This document shows, piece after piece, positions 1-6,997 of a stretch of 13,529 bases of DNA (its first letter is position 1; each line of letters opens with the position of its first letter). The notes beneath the pieces were generated by a model. The model was given only the letters and a program-made list of their open reading frames with translations. It searched no databases and was not told the DNA's origin. Source of the DNA: Acidobacteriaceae bacterium (lineage in GTDB: Bacteria; Acidobacteriota; Terriglobia; Terriglobales; Acidobacteriaceae). A program made the translations under genes and the position numbers. The stretch covers positions 277 through 13,805 of the forward strand of contig PLKY01000226.1 in NCBI GenBank assembly GCA_003140785.1, read 5' to 3'.

Positions 1-1254
1 TTCGAGATCGATATCCGGCCATTCGCCGCGGTTTTCGCTCAGGAAACGCTCGAAGAGCAGTTCCATGCCGACGGGATCGACTGCTGTGATTTCGAGTGCG
101 TAGCAGACTGCGGAGTTGGCGGCTGAGCCTCGGCCTTGCACCAGGAAACCGTTCTGCTGGCAGTAGCGAATGATTTCCCATACGATAAGAAAATAACCGG
201 CAAAACCGAGCCTTTTAATGAGAGCAAGCTCATGCCGCACCTGCGCGCGGGCTTTATCGAATAGATGCTGTTTGTCCGGTGAACCATAGCGTTTGCGCAC
301 CCCTTCTTCGACGCGCTTTTCAAGAAAGCTGTCCATCGTTTCGTTGTCGGGCACGGGATAGTGCGGAAACTCATAGCCAAGATCATTCAACTTGAATTCC
401 AGCCGCTCGCTCACAATGCGTGTGTTGGCGATGGCTTCGGGTATATCGCGAAATAACTCGGCCATCTCGCGTGCGGTGCGCAAAGGCCGCGCGGAATTGT
501 GAGCAAGCAATCGCCCAGCCTGATCAAGCGCAGTGTGGTGACGGATGGCTGTGAATACATCGAGCAATTCACGATCCTTCTCAAACGCGTAGCGTACGCC
601 ATTCGTTGCTATGACGGGTAAGTGCAAATCGGATGCCAGCTCTAACAATGACTGATTGCGGCACTCCTCTTCTCGAAGTTGATGGCGCTGCAATTCGATA
701 AATAGGCTGCTACGGCCAAAGATCGACGCAAGTCTGTTGGCGATCTTGCGCGCGCCAACCTGTCCTTCATGCGCCAACGCCTCGGCAAGCGGGCCTTCAT
801 CGCCACCTGTGAGACAGATCAGACCCGATGAAAATTCCTCCAGATCTTCAAGCATGGCTGCGCCTTCAGCCTTGGTCGATTCACGCATTTTGAAGCGGGT
901 AATCAGCTGGCAAAGATTCTGATATCCAGCCTGTGTAGCGCAGAGTAAGGTGATACGGGATGGCTCGTTGGGGTGCTGGTGGGGAAGCCATTCCGGTGGC
1001 TGCAGTTTGTCGCCGAAGGAAGAAACTGCGATCTCGGCGCCAATGTGGGCCTTGATCTTTGCCTTGCTGACGCAGTTCTTTGCCGCGGTGTGGAAGCGAG
1101 CTGCGCCGTAGAGGCCGTTCCGGTCCGTGAGCGCAAGCGCAGGCATTTCTAGTTCGATGGCGCGTTCAATCAGCGCTTCAGGCTGCGATGCGCCATCGAG
1201 AAAACTGAAGGCGCTTGCCGCATGCAGTTCCACATAGTCCGCGCTCTCAGTCAT
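1..1254 (-). CDS. dnaE2: Error-prone DNA polymerase DnaE2/ImuC, N-terminal part
   Basis: Alpha subunit of a C-family DNA polymerase, the catalytic part of the ImuA-ImuB-DnaE2 translesion mutasome acting on damaged DNA. Frame is open from the ATG at 1254 to the left edge (418 codons, C-terminal part missing). The N-terminus is a PHP domain with ELHAASAFSFLDGAS near residues 9-23, then MPALALTDRNGLYG. Later come FLVQGRGSAANSAVCYAL and, at the edge, EWPDIDLE, the start of the palm acidic motif. The first PHP motif has Ala where active PHP domains carry the second His, fitting a polymerase without PHP proofreading. The third acidic palm residue is Glu, where Asp is usual. The start codon lies inside the imuB end (8-nt overlap), which implies translational coupling. 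The DnaE2 rather than DnaE1 call rests on the sequence style and on the imuA-imuB context. Confidence 0.93.
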   Translation of the reverse strand, partial: MTESADYVELHAASAFSFLDGASQPEALIERAIELEMPALALTDRNGLYGAARFHTAAKNCVSKAKIKAHIGAEIAVSSFGDKLQPPEWLPHQHPNEPSRITLLCATQAGYQNLCQLITRFKMRESTKAEGAAMLEDLEEFSSGLICLTGGDEGPLAEALAHEGQVGARKIANRLASIFGRSSLFIELQRHQLREEECRNQSLLELASDLHLPVIATNGVRYAFEKDRELLDVFTAIRHHTALDQAGRLLAHNSARPLRTAREMAELFRDIPEAIANTRIVSERLEFKLNDLGYEFPHYPVPDNETMDSFLEKRVEEGVRKRYGSPDKQHLFDKARAQVRHELALIKRLGFAGYFLIVWEIIRYCQQNGFLVQGRGSAANSAVCYALEITAVDPVGMELLFERFLSENRGEWPDIDLE

Positions 1255-2743
1255 AGTGAGCCTCGATCCGCCATTCGTTATGTGTACGGTCATGCACTAA
1301 CAGGCACGCAACGGTCAGGCCATTGCTATTGTTGGCCAGAACGTCCCACTCTTCAATATCCCACCCTTCTGTAGACCACCAACAGCCTGCGGTTTTCCAC
1401 GGTCCGTAGGCGGCGATGACCTCGAAGCTATTTTCTCGATTGCGAAAAAAAGCGGGTTTAGTTGCGCGCAGGTCGACACGTACAGGTTCAGGCGGCCTCA
1501 CGCGTCGCAGGGCCATCCGGGCGTGCGAGGTTTTCGACGCGGGCACATTTCCTTCGACAGTGAAGTCTGTCATGTGGAAGCTGCCGGGGCGATGTGTGTC
1601 GTCGAGTTCCGGCGAACCCACGCGATCGTCGCCGACAATCGCTTTTAGCCGTGCAAGCGTCACATCAAGGCGCGAAGGCTCAGGCGTCTGGGGCGCAAAC
1701 AACCCAAGCTGCACCTTGCTGCTGAGCCCTGCCTCCGCTGTCAGGGTAAGTGAGATAACTGCGGCGGGCGGAGGGTGGGCGGCAATCTCCAATTGCAAAA
1801 GCTTCAGAAGAAATTTGCGATCAGTCGAGGGAAGTGCCGGCCTGATCTTGCCATGATGAATTCGGCTGCCCTCGAGTTTCATCTCTACCGTTAGAGATGC
1901 CAGTGATAGGGCATGACCGGCCGCGCGCGCAACAAGACAGTCAATCATGCGTGCGCCGATGAAGAGCAGGGAATCCATCCGCTCCACCGTGGTTTCAAAC
2001 TCGCAGAATTCCTGAAGCAAAAGTGCGGGCTCGATGGGCTGCAATGTGTGTGCAGCGGTTCCTTTGGCTAAGTCGCGCCATTTGCTGGCATCCTGGCCAA
2101 GACGGGTTACTAACTCAGTTTCGGGCAGAGCAGCTAACTCGCCGAGGGTGCGGATCCCCCAGATAGCCAGGGTTTCGAGGTGCTTTTCATCCAGAGGTAA
2201 TTCTGCGATGGGCTGGTTAGCCAATGCTGCTGCTTCGTCGCCCTGGGGTATGACAACGATCCCTCGTGCGGCACTTGCCTTGAGCCTTGCTGTATCGAAG
2301 TTCATGCTGACTGCGATGGAAGAATGTAAGCCGACATTTTCCATGGCAGACCGCAGCCGTTCCGCGAATTGCAGGGGAGGGCCGAAGAGCCGTTCTGTGC
2401 CTGCAATATCCAGCACAAATGCGCACGAGGTGTCGTGGGAGACGTCTTCGATGCGCGGAGAGAATGTCGCCGCGCATTCGAACAGTATTGCGCGTGCGGC
2501 CTCTTCGCCCTGTGGAGACCGCGATAACAACACGAGTCCGGTGATACCCTCAGCGTCCAGCCTTGTCATGCCAAGCGATGCGCCTCGCCGCCGTGCATGT
2601 TGATTCATTGAGCAGACGGCCTCCTGGGTGGCTTCACCTTGCAGTACTACGACCGGCTTTCCCTTCAAGTCCGGCCTCAGACGCAGCAACGCCTGGGTGG
2701 GAAACTCACTGACATGCACACATGCATAGAGTTCATCTTTCAT
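1247..2743 (-). CDS. imuB: ImuB, inactive Y-family polymerase adaptor
   Basis: 498-residue Y-family polymerase homologue. In characterised mutasomes ImuB makes no DNA; it bridges DnaE2, ImuA and the sliding clamp. The first motif reads CVHVSEF (residues 8-14) in place of the metal-binding Asp motif. The second reads VSHDTSCAFVLDI (101-113) where active enzymes have a SxDE-type motif, so catalytic acids are missing. QLGLF at 345-349 is a canonical beta-clamp-binding pentapeptide. The C-terminal tail after about 400 contains FRNRENSFEVIAAYGPWKTAG, then W-rich segments as in other ImuB proteins. The ATG at 2743 overlaps the imuA stop as ATGA and has a GGACAGG sequence just upstream. The frame stays open to 2971, but that extension would overlap imuA heavily and has no family similarity. 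The gene is coupled to both neighbours. Confidence 0.93.
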   Translation of the reverse strand: MKDELYACVHVSEFPTQALLRLRPDLKGKPVVVLQGEATQEAVCSMNQHARRRGASLGMTRLDAEGITGLVLLSRSPQGEEAARAILFECAATFSPRIEDVSHDTSCAFVLDIAGTERLFGPPLQFAERLRSAMENVGLHSSIAVSMNFDTARLKASAARGIVVIPQGDEAAALANQPIAELPLDEKHLETLAIWGIRTLGELAALPETELVTRLGQDASKWRDLAKGTAAHTLQPIEPALLLQEFCEFETTVERMDSLLFIGARMIDCLVARAAGHALSLASLTVEMKLEGSRIHHGKIRPALPSTDRKFLLKLLQLEIAAHPPPAAVISLTLTAEAGLSSKVQLGLFAPQTPEPSRLDVTLARLKAIVGDDRVGSPELDDTHRPGSFHMTDFTVEGNVPASKTSHARMALRRVRPPEPVRVDLRATKPAFFRNRENSFEVIAAYGPWKTAGCWWSTEGWDIEEWDVLANNSNGLTVACLLVHDRTHNEWRIEAHYD

Positions 2744-3498
2744 GCGCGCCTGTCCGATTTCCATGCCGCATTTGCGGACCATGTGGAGGCCGGTGGTTTG
2801 CGTGCACCAGCAGAAAAATGCGTGAAGCGTTCTCGGCCGCGTTGCACATTGAACTCGAATCCGCGAAGAAGGTTTCCCCCGGCAGTTTCGGAGCGAACTG
2901 ACGCACACTCCAAAACAAGAGCTGCACTCGATTGCGCATAGCCCGCTTTGCCCAGAACGATAAGGCAGCACCGCGAACTGTCTGCTGCCTGGCGAAAGCG
3001 AAACCAGGATGCCAGGGGAATCCTGCGGCCGTGCTCCGGTGCGGTGTCTGCCAGATCCAGCACAATGGCAGCAAACCCACCCGCCTGCAAAAGCAGGTCA
3101 GTCGCGCGCAATGCCTGGTCGAGCCGCGACCAGGGTTTAGCCTTCACTTGCCGATCAGCACTGCAACACCGCACCCACAATAGATGTTGCAGTGCCACGC
3201 CATTTGCAGCGGCAGATTCTGGATCGAAGGCATCGGCGACATCCACCCAGGCACACATTTGGTCTGCAGTGCGCCGCGCTACAAAAGCCAGCGCCAGGCT
3301 CGTGCGTCCTGACGACTCCGGCCCCGTGATCTCGCTGATGGCGCCAACTGGCAGACCGCCGTCCAGCAATGCGTCCACTTCTGCGATACCTGTTGGAGCA
3401 ACTTCGCGGATCGTCCTGGCTACAGGCGTAAGCGCAGAGGGAAAGCGATGCTCAACGGAGCGTTCGATCTGGAGGCGAAGAGCGGCTGAGGAGGGCAT
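2740..3498 (-). CDS. imuA: ImuA, RecA-like mutasome protein
   Basis: 252-residue RecA/SulA-like protein, first gene of the imuA-imuB-dnaE2 operon. It probably helps assemble or direct the error-prone polymerase complex at lesions. The N-terminal half has a P-loop GPESSGRT at residues 59-66, which is the RecA Walker A signature except for Arg65 in place of the catalytic Lys. A hydrophobic Walker-B-like strand FAAIVLDLADTA follows in the middle, and there is a basic C-terminal tail. Homology of ImuA proteins to RecA is known; the effect of the Lys-to-Arg change here is an inference (weak or no ATP hydrolysis). The ATG at 3498 is the first one available. No strong Shine-Dalgarno is seen, and the leader contains a 7-bp inverted repeat. 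The stop overlaps imuB by 4 nt. Confidence 0.88.
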   Translation of the reverse strand: MPSSAALRLQIERSVEHRFPSALTPVARTIREVAPTGIAEVDALLDGGLPVGAISEITGPESSGRTSLALAFVARRTADQMCAWVDVADAFDPESAAANGVALQHLLWVRCCSADRQVKAKPWSRLDQALRATDLLLQAGGFAAIVLDLADTAPEHGRRIPLASWFRFRQAADSSRCCLIVLGKAGYAQSSAALVLECASVRSETAGGNLLRGFEFNVQRGRERFTHFSAGARKPPASTWSANAAWKSDRRA

Positions 3499-3504
3499 AG
3501 GCGC

Positions 3505-3521
3505 AAGGCGACTTTCGCCTT
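3505..3521. promoter_or_regulatory. Perfect inverted repeat in the imuA leader
   Basis: AAGGCGA at 3505-3511 and TCGCCTT at 3515-3521 form a perfect 7-bp inverted repeat with a 3-nt spacer, ending 6 nt before the imuA start codon. On the imuA transcript it could fold over the ribosome-binding region. As DNA it could be an operator. I recognise no published LexA-box form (no GAAC-N4-GTTC, CTGT-N8-ACAG or GTTC-N7-GTTC) here, so any SOS role is a guess. Confidence 0.4.
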
Positions 3522-3530
3522 TTATTCGCT

Positions 3531-3605
3531 AGCATCTTATAGCTGGTTCACCTTGTCAAGATGTGGATATATAGAATAGATAAATATTTTATATTCAATA
3601 ATTTG
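3531..3605 (-). promoter_or_regulatory. Candidate imuA operon promoter
   Basis: Read on the minus strand, TTGACA (plus 3554-3559) is a perfect -35 box. Seventeen nt downstream is GATGCT (3536-3531), a poor -10; TATAAG at 3541-3536 is a better hexamer but only 12 nt away. Upstream of the -35, 3561-3605 is strikingly AT-rich and resembles an UP element. The 147-nt gap 3499-3645 holds nothing else that I can identify, and there is no convincing terminator after the glycosylase gene, so read-through into imuA is possible. Confidence 0.4.
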
Positions 3606-3645
3606 AGCGACATAAACAATGCTTTGCATCACATCTTCATCTTCG

Positions 3646-4356
3646 TCAGTCCTGGCATTCTATGGGCAGATCTGCGGCCAGAGGGCAGTTTTCGCAATCC
3701 GCGATTACCGAACAATGCTTCTTGCCAACAGCAACGGTGAGTGCATGGAACTCGTTGAAGAGGCGAGGTCGATCCGCAAGCGCATCCATTCCGAAAGCCT
3801 CACGCGTCAACTGAACCAGCGCTTCATAGCCCTTGCGATTCTTTCGCGGCAACGGAGTGATGAGCCGATGGCGCTCCGTGATGCGGCGTAAATACTCATC
3901 GGCAACAGGCACGGCGTGGCCGAGCGCATACAGCAGAATGGCATCGGCGGTCTCACCTCCTACGCCGGGCAGGGCCAGCAGCCGTTCACGAAGCACCTCG
4001 GTCTGTGTCGCGGCTAATACATCCAGTGAGCCCTGGAATTCGGCATCGAGCATTGCGATGAACGCCTTCAGTGCGGGGGCCTTCCTCGAGTAAAAACCCG
4101 AAGGGCGAATCAGCTCCCGCAATTTGTCCAGATCGAGCGCACGCAATCCGTCTATGGACAAGCCACCAGCTCTTCGCAAATTCGCCAGTGAACGCTCAAC
4201 GCCTGCCCAAGCAGTATTCTGCGTCAGGTAGGCGCCGACTACGACCTCAAATGCAGTTTCTGCCGGCCACCAATGCTGCGGTCCATAAGCCTTCGCAAGC
4301 CAGTCATGCATCCGGCGCAGGCGCTCGGCAGGCTTGCGCGATCGACGGGGTTTCAA
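3646..4356 (-). CDS. Endonuclease III-superfamily DNA glycosylase (HP0602/MagIII-like)
   Basis: About 236 residues; a helix-hairpin-helix base-excision glycosylase that removes damaged bases from DNA. Landmarks from the TTG start: YGPQHWWP (about 24-31), FEVVVGAYLTQNTAW (36-50), HhH LPGVGGETADAILLYAL (129-145), and the catalytic Asp in VADEYLRR (Asp153). Nth enzymes carry a catalytic Lys in the hairpin (GVGxKTA); here the position is Glu, as I recall for the HP0602-like 3-methyladenine glycosylase branch, so a monofunctional glycosylase is more likely than an AP lyase. Four C-terminal Cys are spaced C-x5-C-x2-C-x9-C, not the usual Cx6Cx2Cx5, so Fe-S binding is possible but unproven. The TTG at 4356 has AGGGG 8 nt upstream and follows the TPR stop by 1 nt. 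ATG 4311 is an alternative start. The frame is open to 4497, but that part overlaps the TPR gene. Confidence 0.82.
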   Translation of the reverse strand: MKPRRSRKPAERLRRMHDWLAKAYGPQHWWPAETAFEVVVGAYLTQNTAWAGVERSLANLRRAGGLSIDGLRALDLDKLRELIRPSGFYSRKAPALKAFIAMLDAEFQGSLDVLAATQTEVLRERLLALPGVGGETADAILLYALGHAVPVADEYLRRITERHRLITPLPRKNRKGYEALVQLTREAFGMDALADRPRLFNEFHALTVAVGKKHCSVIADCENCPLAADLPIECQD

Positions 4357-4357
4357 C

Positions 4358-4720
4358 TCACAAACCCCTGTCTGGCGGCGACTGTAACTGGATCTTCCAT
4401 TCCAATACACGTGCTTGTGCTGCGGCTGCTTCCGCTTCCGGCACATGACCGGCATGCTGCAGCGAGATGGAGAGCGCTGCATGAGCCAGAGGATCATTCG
4501 GCGTCAGCGCCGTTAGAGCAAGTGCAGCGGCAATCGATTGCTCAAGTTGGCCCGCGTCGCGCAAGGCTCGCACAAGACCGTGATACGCCTCATAATGCAC
4601 CGGGTCCGCGGCGATTGCTTTTCGAAATGCTTCCACTGCTTCCGCGGGGCATCCAGCGGCAAGCAGGTCCACTCCGTTTTGCGAGAGCGTCTCGGCGACT
4701 TGAGCATTCGTTCGGGTCAT
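4358..4720 (-). CDS. Small tetratricopeptide-repeat protein
   Basis: 120-residue soluble protein made almost wholly of about three TPR units: roughly residues 9-41 (ending FRKAIAADP), 43-75 (ending ALALTALTPND) and 77-108 (AHAALSISLQHAG...). TPR folds bind other proteins, and no enzymatic motif or signal peptide is visible. Its stop is 1 nt before the TTG start of the downstream glycosylase, so the two are probably co-transcribed and translationally coupled; whether they interact is unknown. The ATG at 4720 is only 10 nt from the end of the MITE-like element and has no clear Shine-Dalgarno, so its promoter may lie inside that element. Confidence 0.72.
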   Translation of the reverse strand: MTRTNAQVAETLSQNGVDLLAAGCPAEAVEAFRKAIAADPVHYEAYHGLVRALRDAGQLEQSIAAALALTALTPNDPLAHAALSISLQHAGHVPEAEAAAAQARVLEWKIQLQSPPDRGL

Positions 4721-4729
4721 GGGCAGTGT

Positions 4730-4915
4730 CTAGAGCCTGCTATTAACTTTCCCGCGGGTGTCGTTGCGCCGCAACCCGAAGGGCTGGGGCCAATTTTCCC
4801 CATTTCGTCGTCACTCGTCGCTCGAAGATACTCCATATTCGTCGCTCCTCGTTCCTAGAACTGAGAAAAATTGGCTCTCAGCGTCACCTGCGGGAAAGTT
4901 AATAACAGGCTCTAG
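4730..4915. repeat. MITE-like element with 31-bp terminal inverted repeats
   Basis: The arm at 4730-4760 matches the reverse complement of the arm at 4885-4915 at 29 of 31 positions; both outer ends read CTAGAGCCTG. Inside are a second, imperfect inverted pair around CCAATTTT (near 4792) and AAAATTGG (near 4867), and a short direct repeat TCGTCGCTC near 4817 and 4840. The element is 186 bp and encodes no credible protein. Size, long inverted ends and TA at each tip fit a non-autonomous transposon relic of the IS630/Tc1 style, or a large intergenic hairpin repeat. No transposase is present to settle the family. Confidence 0.7.
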
Positions 4916-4971
4916 GATAAGGTCTGAACCGCAATGCCGCCATCGCCTCGATGGATGCCGAGAGGAGTGTA

Positions 4972-5388
4972 ATGAAGAGTCATACGGAATACCTGGTTTT
5001 TGAAACAAAGAAGCGCCGCGAAATGGTCCATATTACGGATCAGGTGGAGAAGATCGTCAGCCGCAGCGGAGTCAAGGACGGCTTATGTTTTGTCTCGCCC
5101 ATGCACATTACTGCCGCAATTTACGTCAACGATCTTGAAAGCGGACTTATCGAGGATATAGGGAAGTGGCTGGAAGAGTTAGCGCCAGCGCGTCCGGACT
5201 ATAAGCATCATCAGACCGGCGAAGATAATGGCGATGCGCATTTGAAGTCTCTTCTGTTGCACCATGAGACCACACTGCCGGTCACGGAAGGACGGCTCGA
5301 TTTGGGAACCTGGCAACGAGTCTTTTATGCGGAATTCGATGGCCAACGCCGCAAGCGCGTGATCGTGAAAGTGCTCGGAATCGAGTAA
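4972..5388 (+). CDS. yjbQ: YjbQ family protein (UPF0047), secondary thiamine-phosphate synthase type
   Basis: 138-residue single-domain protein. YjbQ proteins have a weak thiamine-phosphate synthase activity in E. coli; the physiological role is unsettled. Family marks are MHITAAIYVN (44-53), a His-rich segment YKHHQTGEDNGDAHLKSLL (77-95) and the signature GRLDLGTWQ (107-115). The start at 4972 is preferred over the in-frame ATG at 4951 because GAGGAG lies just before 4972 and homology begins there. The gene stands alone on this strand between the MITE-like element and the convergent motB, whose stop is 15 nt away. The 56 nt between the element and the start show no clear promoter. Confidence 0.88.
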   Translation: MKSHTEYLVFETKKRREMVHITDQVEKIVSRSGVKDGLCFVSPMHITAAIYVNDLESGLIEDIGKWLEELAPARPDYKHHQTGEDNGDAHLKSLLLHHETTLPVTEGRLDLGTWQRVFYAEFDGQRRKRVIVKVLGIE

Positions 5389-5403
5389 GGTTTCCTGCTC
5401 CCG

Positions 5404-6204
5404 CTACTTGTCGTCGGTAATTTTGGCCCACGGACCTCCCGGATTCGGGGGTGCGGCTGCAGCGAAATTAACCTTCGTTCGCGGAAGAATAATCAGGTCG
5501 ACGCGGCGATTCTGGGCCCGGCCTTCTGGAGTTGTATTGTCGGCGACGGGATGAAACTCCGCATATCCTGCGGCCGAAAGACGTTCCGGCGGAATGGCAC
5601 GCAGAGCGAGGATGATTCGAGCAATCCGTATAGCGCGTGCCGAGGACAATTCCCAATTCGAGTCGAATTCGTCATTGTGTATCGGCATGTTATCAGTATG
5701 GCCTTCCACGCGGACGTCGTAAGGTGTCCGGCCTACGGAAGCCACGATTTGTTGCATGGTCGTGAGCGTCTCGGGACGCGGAGTAGCCGATCCGGAGTTG
5801 AAAAACCCAGCTTCGCGGAGGCTGATGATCAGACCGTCCCGCCCCATCTGAATGGAAACGGTGTGGTTTGCTACCTGGCTCGCAAGGGATTGCATAAGCT
5901 CGTGGCGAATGTGTTCAAGATCGTCTTTCACCCTCGCAGGGGACATCACATCTTCGCCCATGACCTTTTTCATGGTTGTGATTGAAAGATCTGTGTCCGA
6001 AGCACTCCCCGTTCCATCGGGAAGAATTCCGAGAGAGCGAAATGCCCCGTCGATGGCGGAGGAAATATCCGACTGCTTCTTTTGATCCGCTTTGGCGAAT
6101 GCGTAGAGAACCACGAAGAACGCAAAAAGCAGCGTGATGAAATCCGCATAGGAGACCAGCCACCGATCATGCGTCACCCGGCTGCGGTGGACCCTGGGAT
6201 TCAT
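5404..6204 (-). CDS. motB: Flagellar stator protein MotB
   Basis: 266-residue inner-membrane stator subunit that anchors the MotA/MotB proton channel to peptidoglycan. A single transmembrane helix spans about residues 15-37 (WLVSYADFITLLFAFFVVL) and holds Asp21, matching the essential proton-binding Asp of MotB. A periplasmic linker follows, then an OmpA-like peptidoglycan-binding domain at about 155-245 with VRVEGHTDN, SSARA and GRAQNRRVDL. The tail is Pro/Ala-rich. The ATG overlaps the motA stop as ATGA, showing coupling and equal expression. Being next to flbD and flagellin supports flagellar MotB rather than another OmpA-type protein. No terminator is obvious in the short convergent gap to yjbQ. 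Confidence 0.93.
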   Translation of the reverse strand: MNPRVHRSRVTHDRWLVSYADFITLLFAFFVVLYAFAKADQKKQSDISSAIDGAFRSLGILPDGTGSASDTDLSITTMKKVMGEDVMSPARVKDDLEHIRHELMQSLASQVANHTVSIQMGRDGLIISLREAGFFNSGSATPRPETLTTMQQIVASVGRTPYDVRVEGHTDNMPIHNDEFDSNWELSSARAIRIARIILALRAIPPERLSAAGYAEFHPVADNTTPEGRAQNRRVDLIILPRTKVNFAAAAPPNPGGPWAKITDDK

Positions 6205-6974
6205 GCGGCGCGCTCCTTTTCTTGCTGCACCGGTTCGTTAAGAAAGCCCGCAAGCTTGATTTCGACCATGCGCGGATTCATTCCCTCCAGGATCGAGACC
6301 ACTCCCTCAAGCATCATTTCGCGGCGCTGGTGGTCTTCACGCAATTGAAGGCGCATTTTTCCGGCAAAAGGCAGAAAGAAGAGATTGGCCGCGCCAACTC
6401 CATAGATCGTTGCCACGAATGCTACGGCGATTCCGCGTCCGACTTCCTGGATGTTATCGAGATGCTGCATGACCTGTATCAGTCCAAGTACCGCGCCGAG
6501 GATCCCAATCGTTGGCGAGAAACCTCCGGCTGATTCGAACACCGACGGCATTCGATCGTCGTTCTCAGCAGTGGAGTCAAGACTGACCCTCATTATCTTG
6601 CGTAATTCCGCAGGCTCTGTGCCATCAACGGCGAGCATGATGGCTTGTTTAAGAAATGGATCCTGGATCGTTTGTAAATCGGCATCAAGCGAGACAACGC
6701 CACTACGCCTGGCTTTATTGGCGAATGCAACCAGCTGGCGGATTAGAGAGTCGCTCTGTTTGCTCGGGGCCGCAAAGACATGAGCCATCCTGCGGAATGC
6801 TGCGCCTACTGTAGATAGCGGGAACTGCAGCAGCACTGCGCCCATGGTTCCGCCAAAGACAATCAGAGCCGCGGTCGGCTGCAGAATCTGACCGAGGTTG
6901 CCACCTTCGATCAACAAGCCGGCAATGATGCCGGTGACCGCCAGGATCGCGCCTCCAAAGCTCGCCTTATCCAT
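6201..6974 (-). CDS. motA: Flagellar stator protein MotA
   Basis: 257-residue inner-membrane protein, the proton-channel partner of MotB that pushes on the rotor. Four hydrophobic helices are visible at about 6-24, 31-50, 152-170 and 180-203, with a large cytoplasmic loop between helices 2 and 3 containing ARRSGVVSLD. The conserved Pro of helix 3 is in GGFSPTIGILGAVLGLIQVM (about 150-169). Length is typical of the shorter MotA/PomA class. It lies 23 nt downstream of flbD and overlaps motB by 4 nt, giving the operon flbD-motA-motB. Transcription is probably from the sigma-28-type promoter before flbD. Confidence 0.94.
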   Translation of the reverse strand: MDKASFGGAILAVTGIIAGLLIEGGNLGQILQPTAALIVFGGTMGAVLLQFPLSTVGAAFRRMAHVFAAPSKQSDSLIRQLVAFANKARRSGVVSLDADLQTIQDPFLKQAIMLAVDGTEPAELRKIMRVSLDSTAENDDRMPSVFESAGGFSPTIGILGAVLGLIQVMQHLDNIQEVGRGIAVAFVATIYGVGAANLFFLPFAGKMRLQLREDHQRREMMLEGVVSILEGMNPRMVEIKLAGFLNEPVQQEKERAA

Positions 6975-6997
6975 ATGTCCAGCTCCTCATCGCGAGA

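Noticed and set aside
2744..2971. Upstream extension of imuB by 76 codons
   Set aside because: It overlaps the imuA coding frame, has no similarity to Y-family proteins, and the ATGA junction at 2743 is a normal coupled start.
4357..4497. Upstream extension of the glycosylase to an ATG at 4497
   Set aside because: It lies inside the TPR gene in another frame and has low-quality Arg/Ser/Cys-rich composition; the TTG at 4356 with AGGGG fits better.
4811..5008. Short minus-strand open frame covering the inverted-repeat element and yjbQ start
   Set aside because: It runs through the terminal repeat and the start of a real gene and has no recognisable protein features.
5389..5403. Terminator between yjbQ and motB
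   Set aside because: The 15-nt convergent gap contains no hairpin or T tract.
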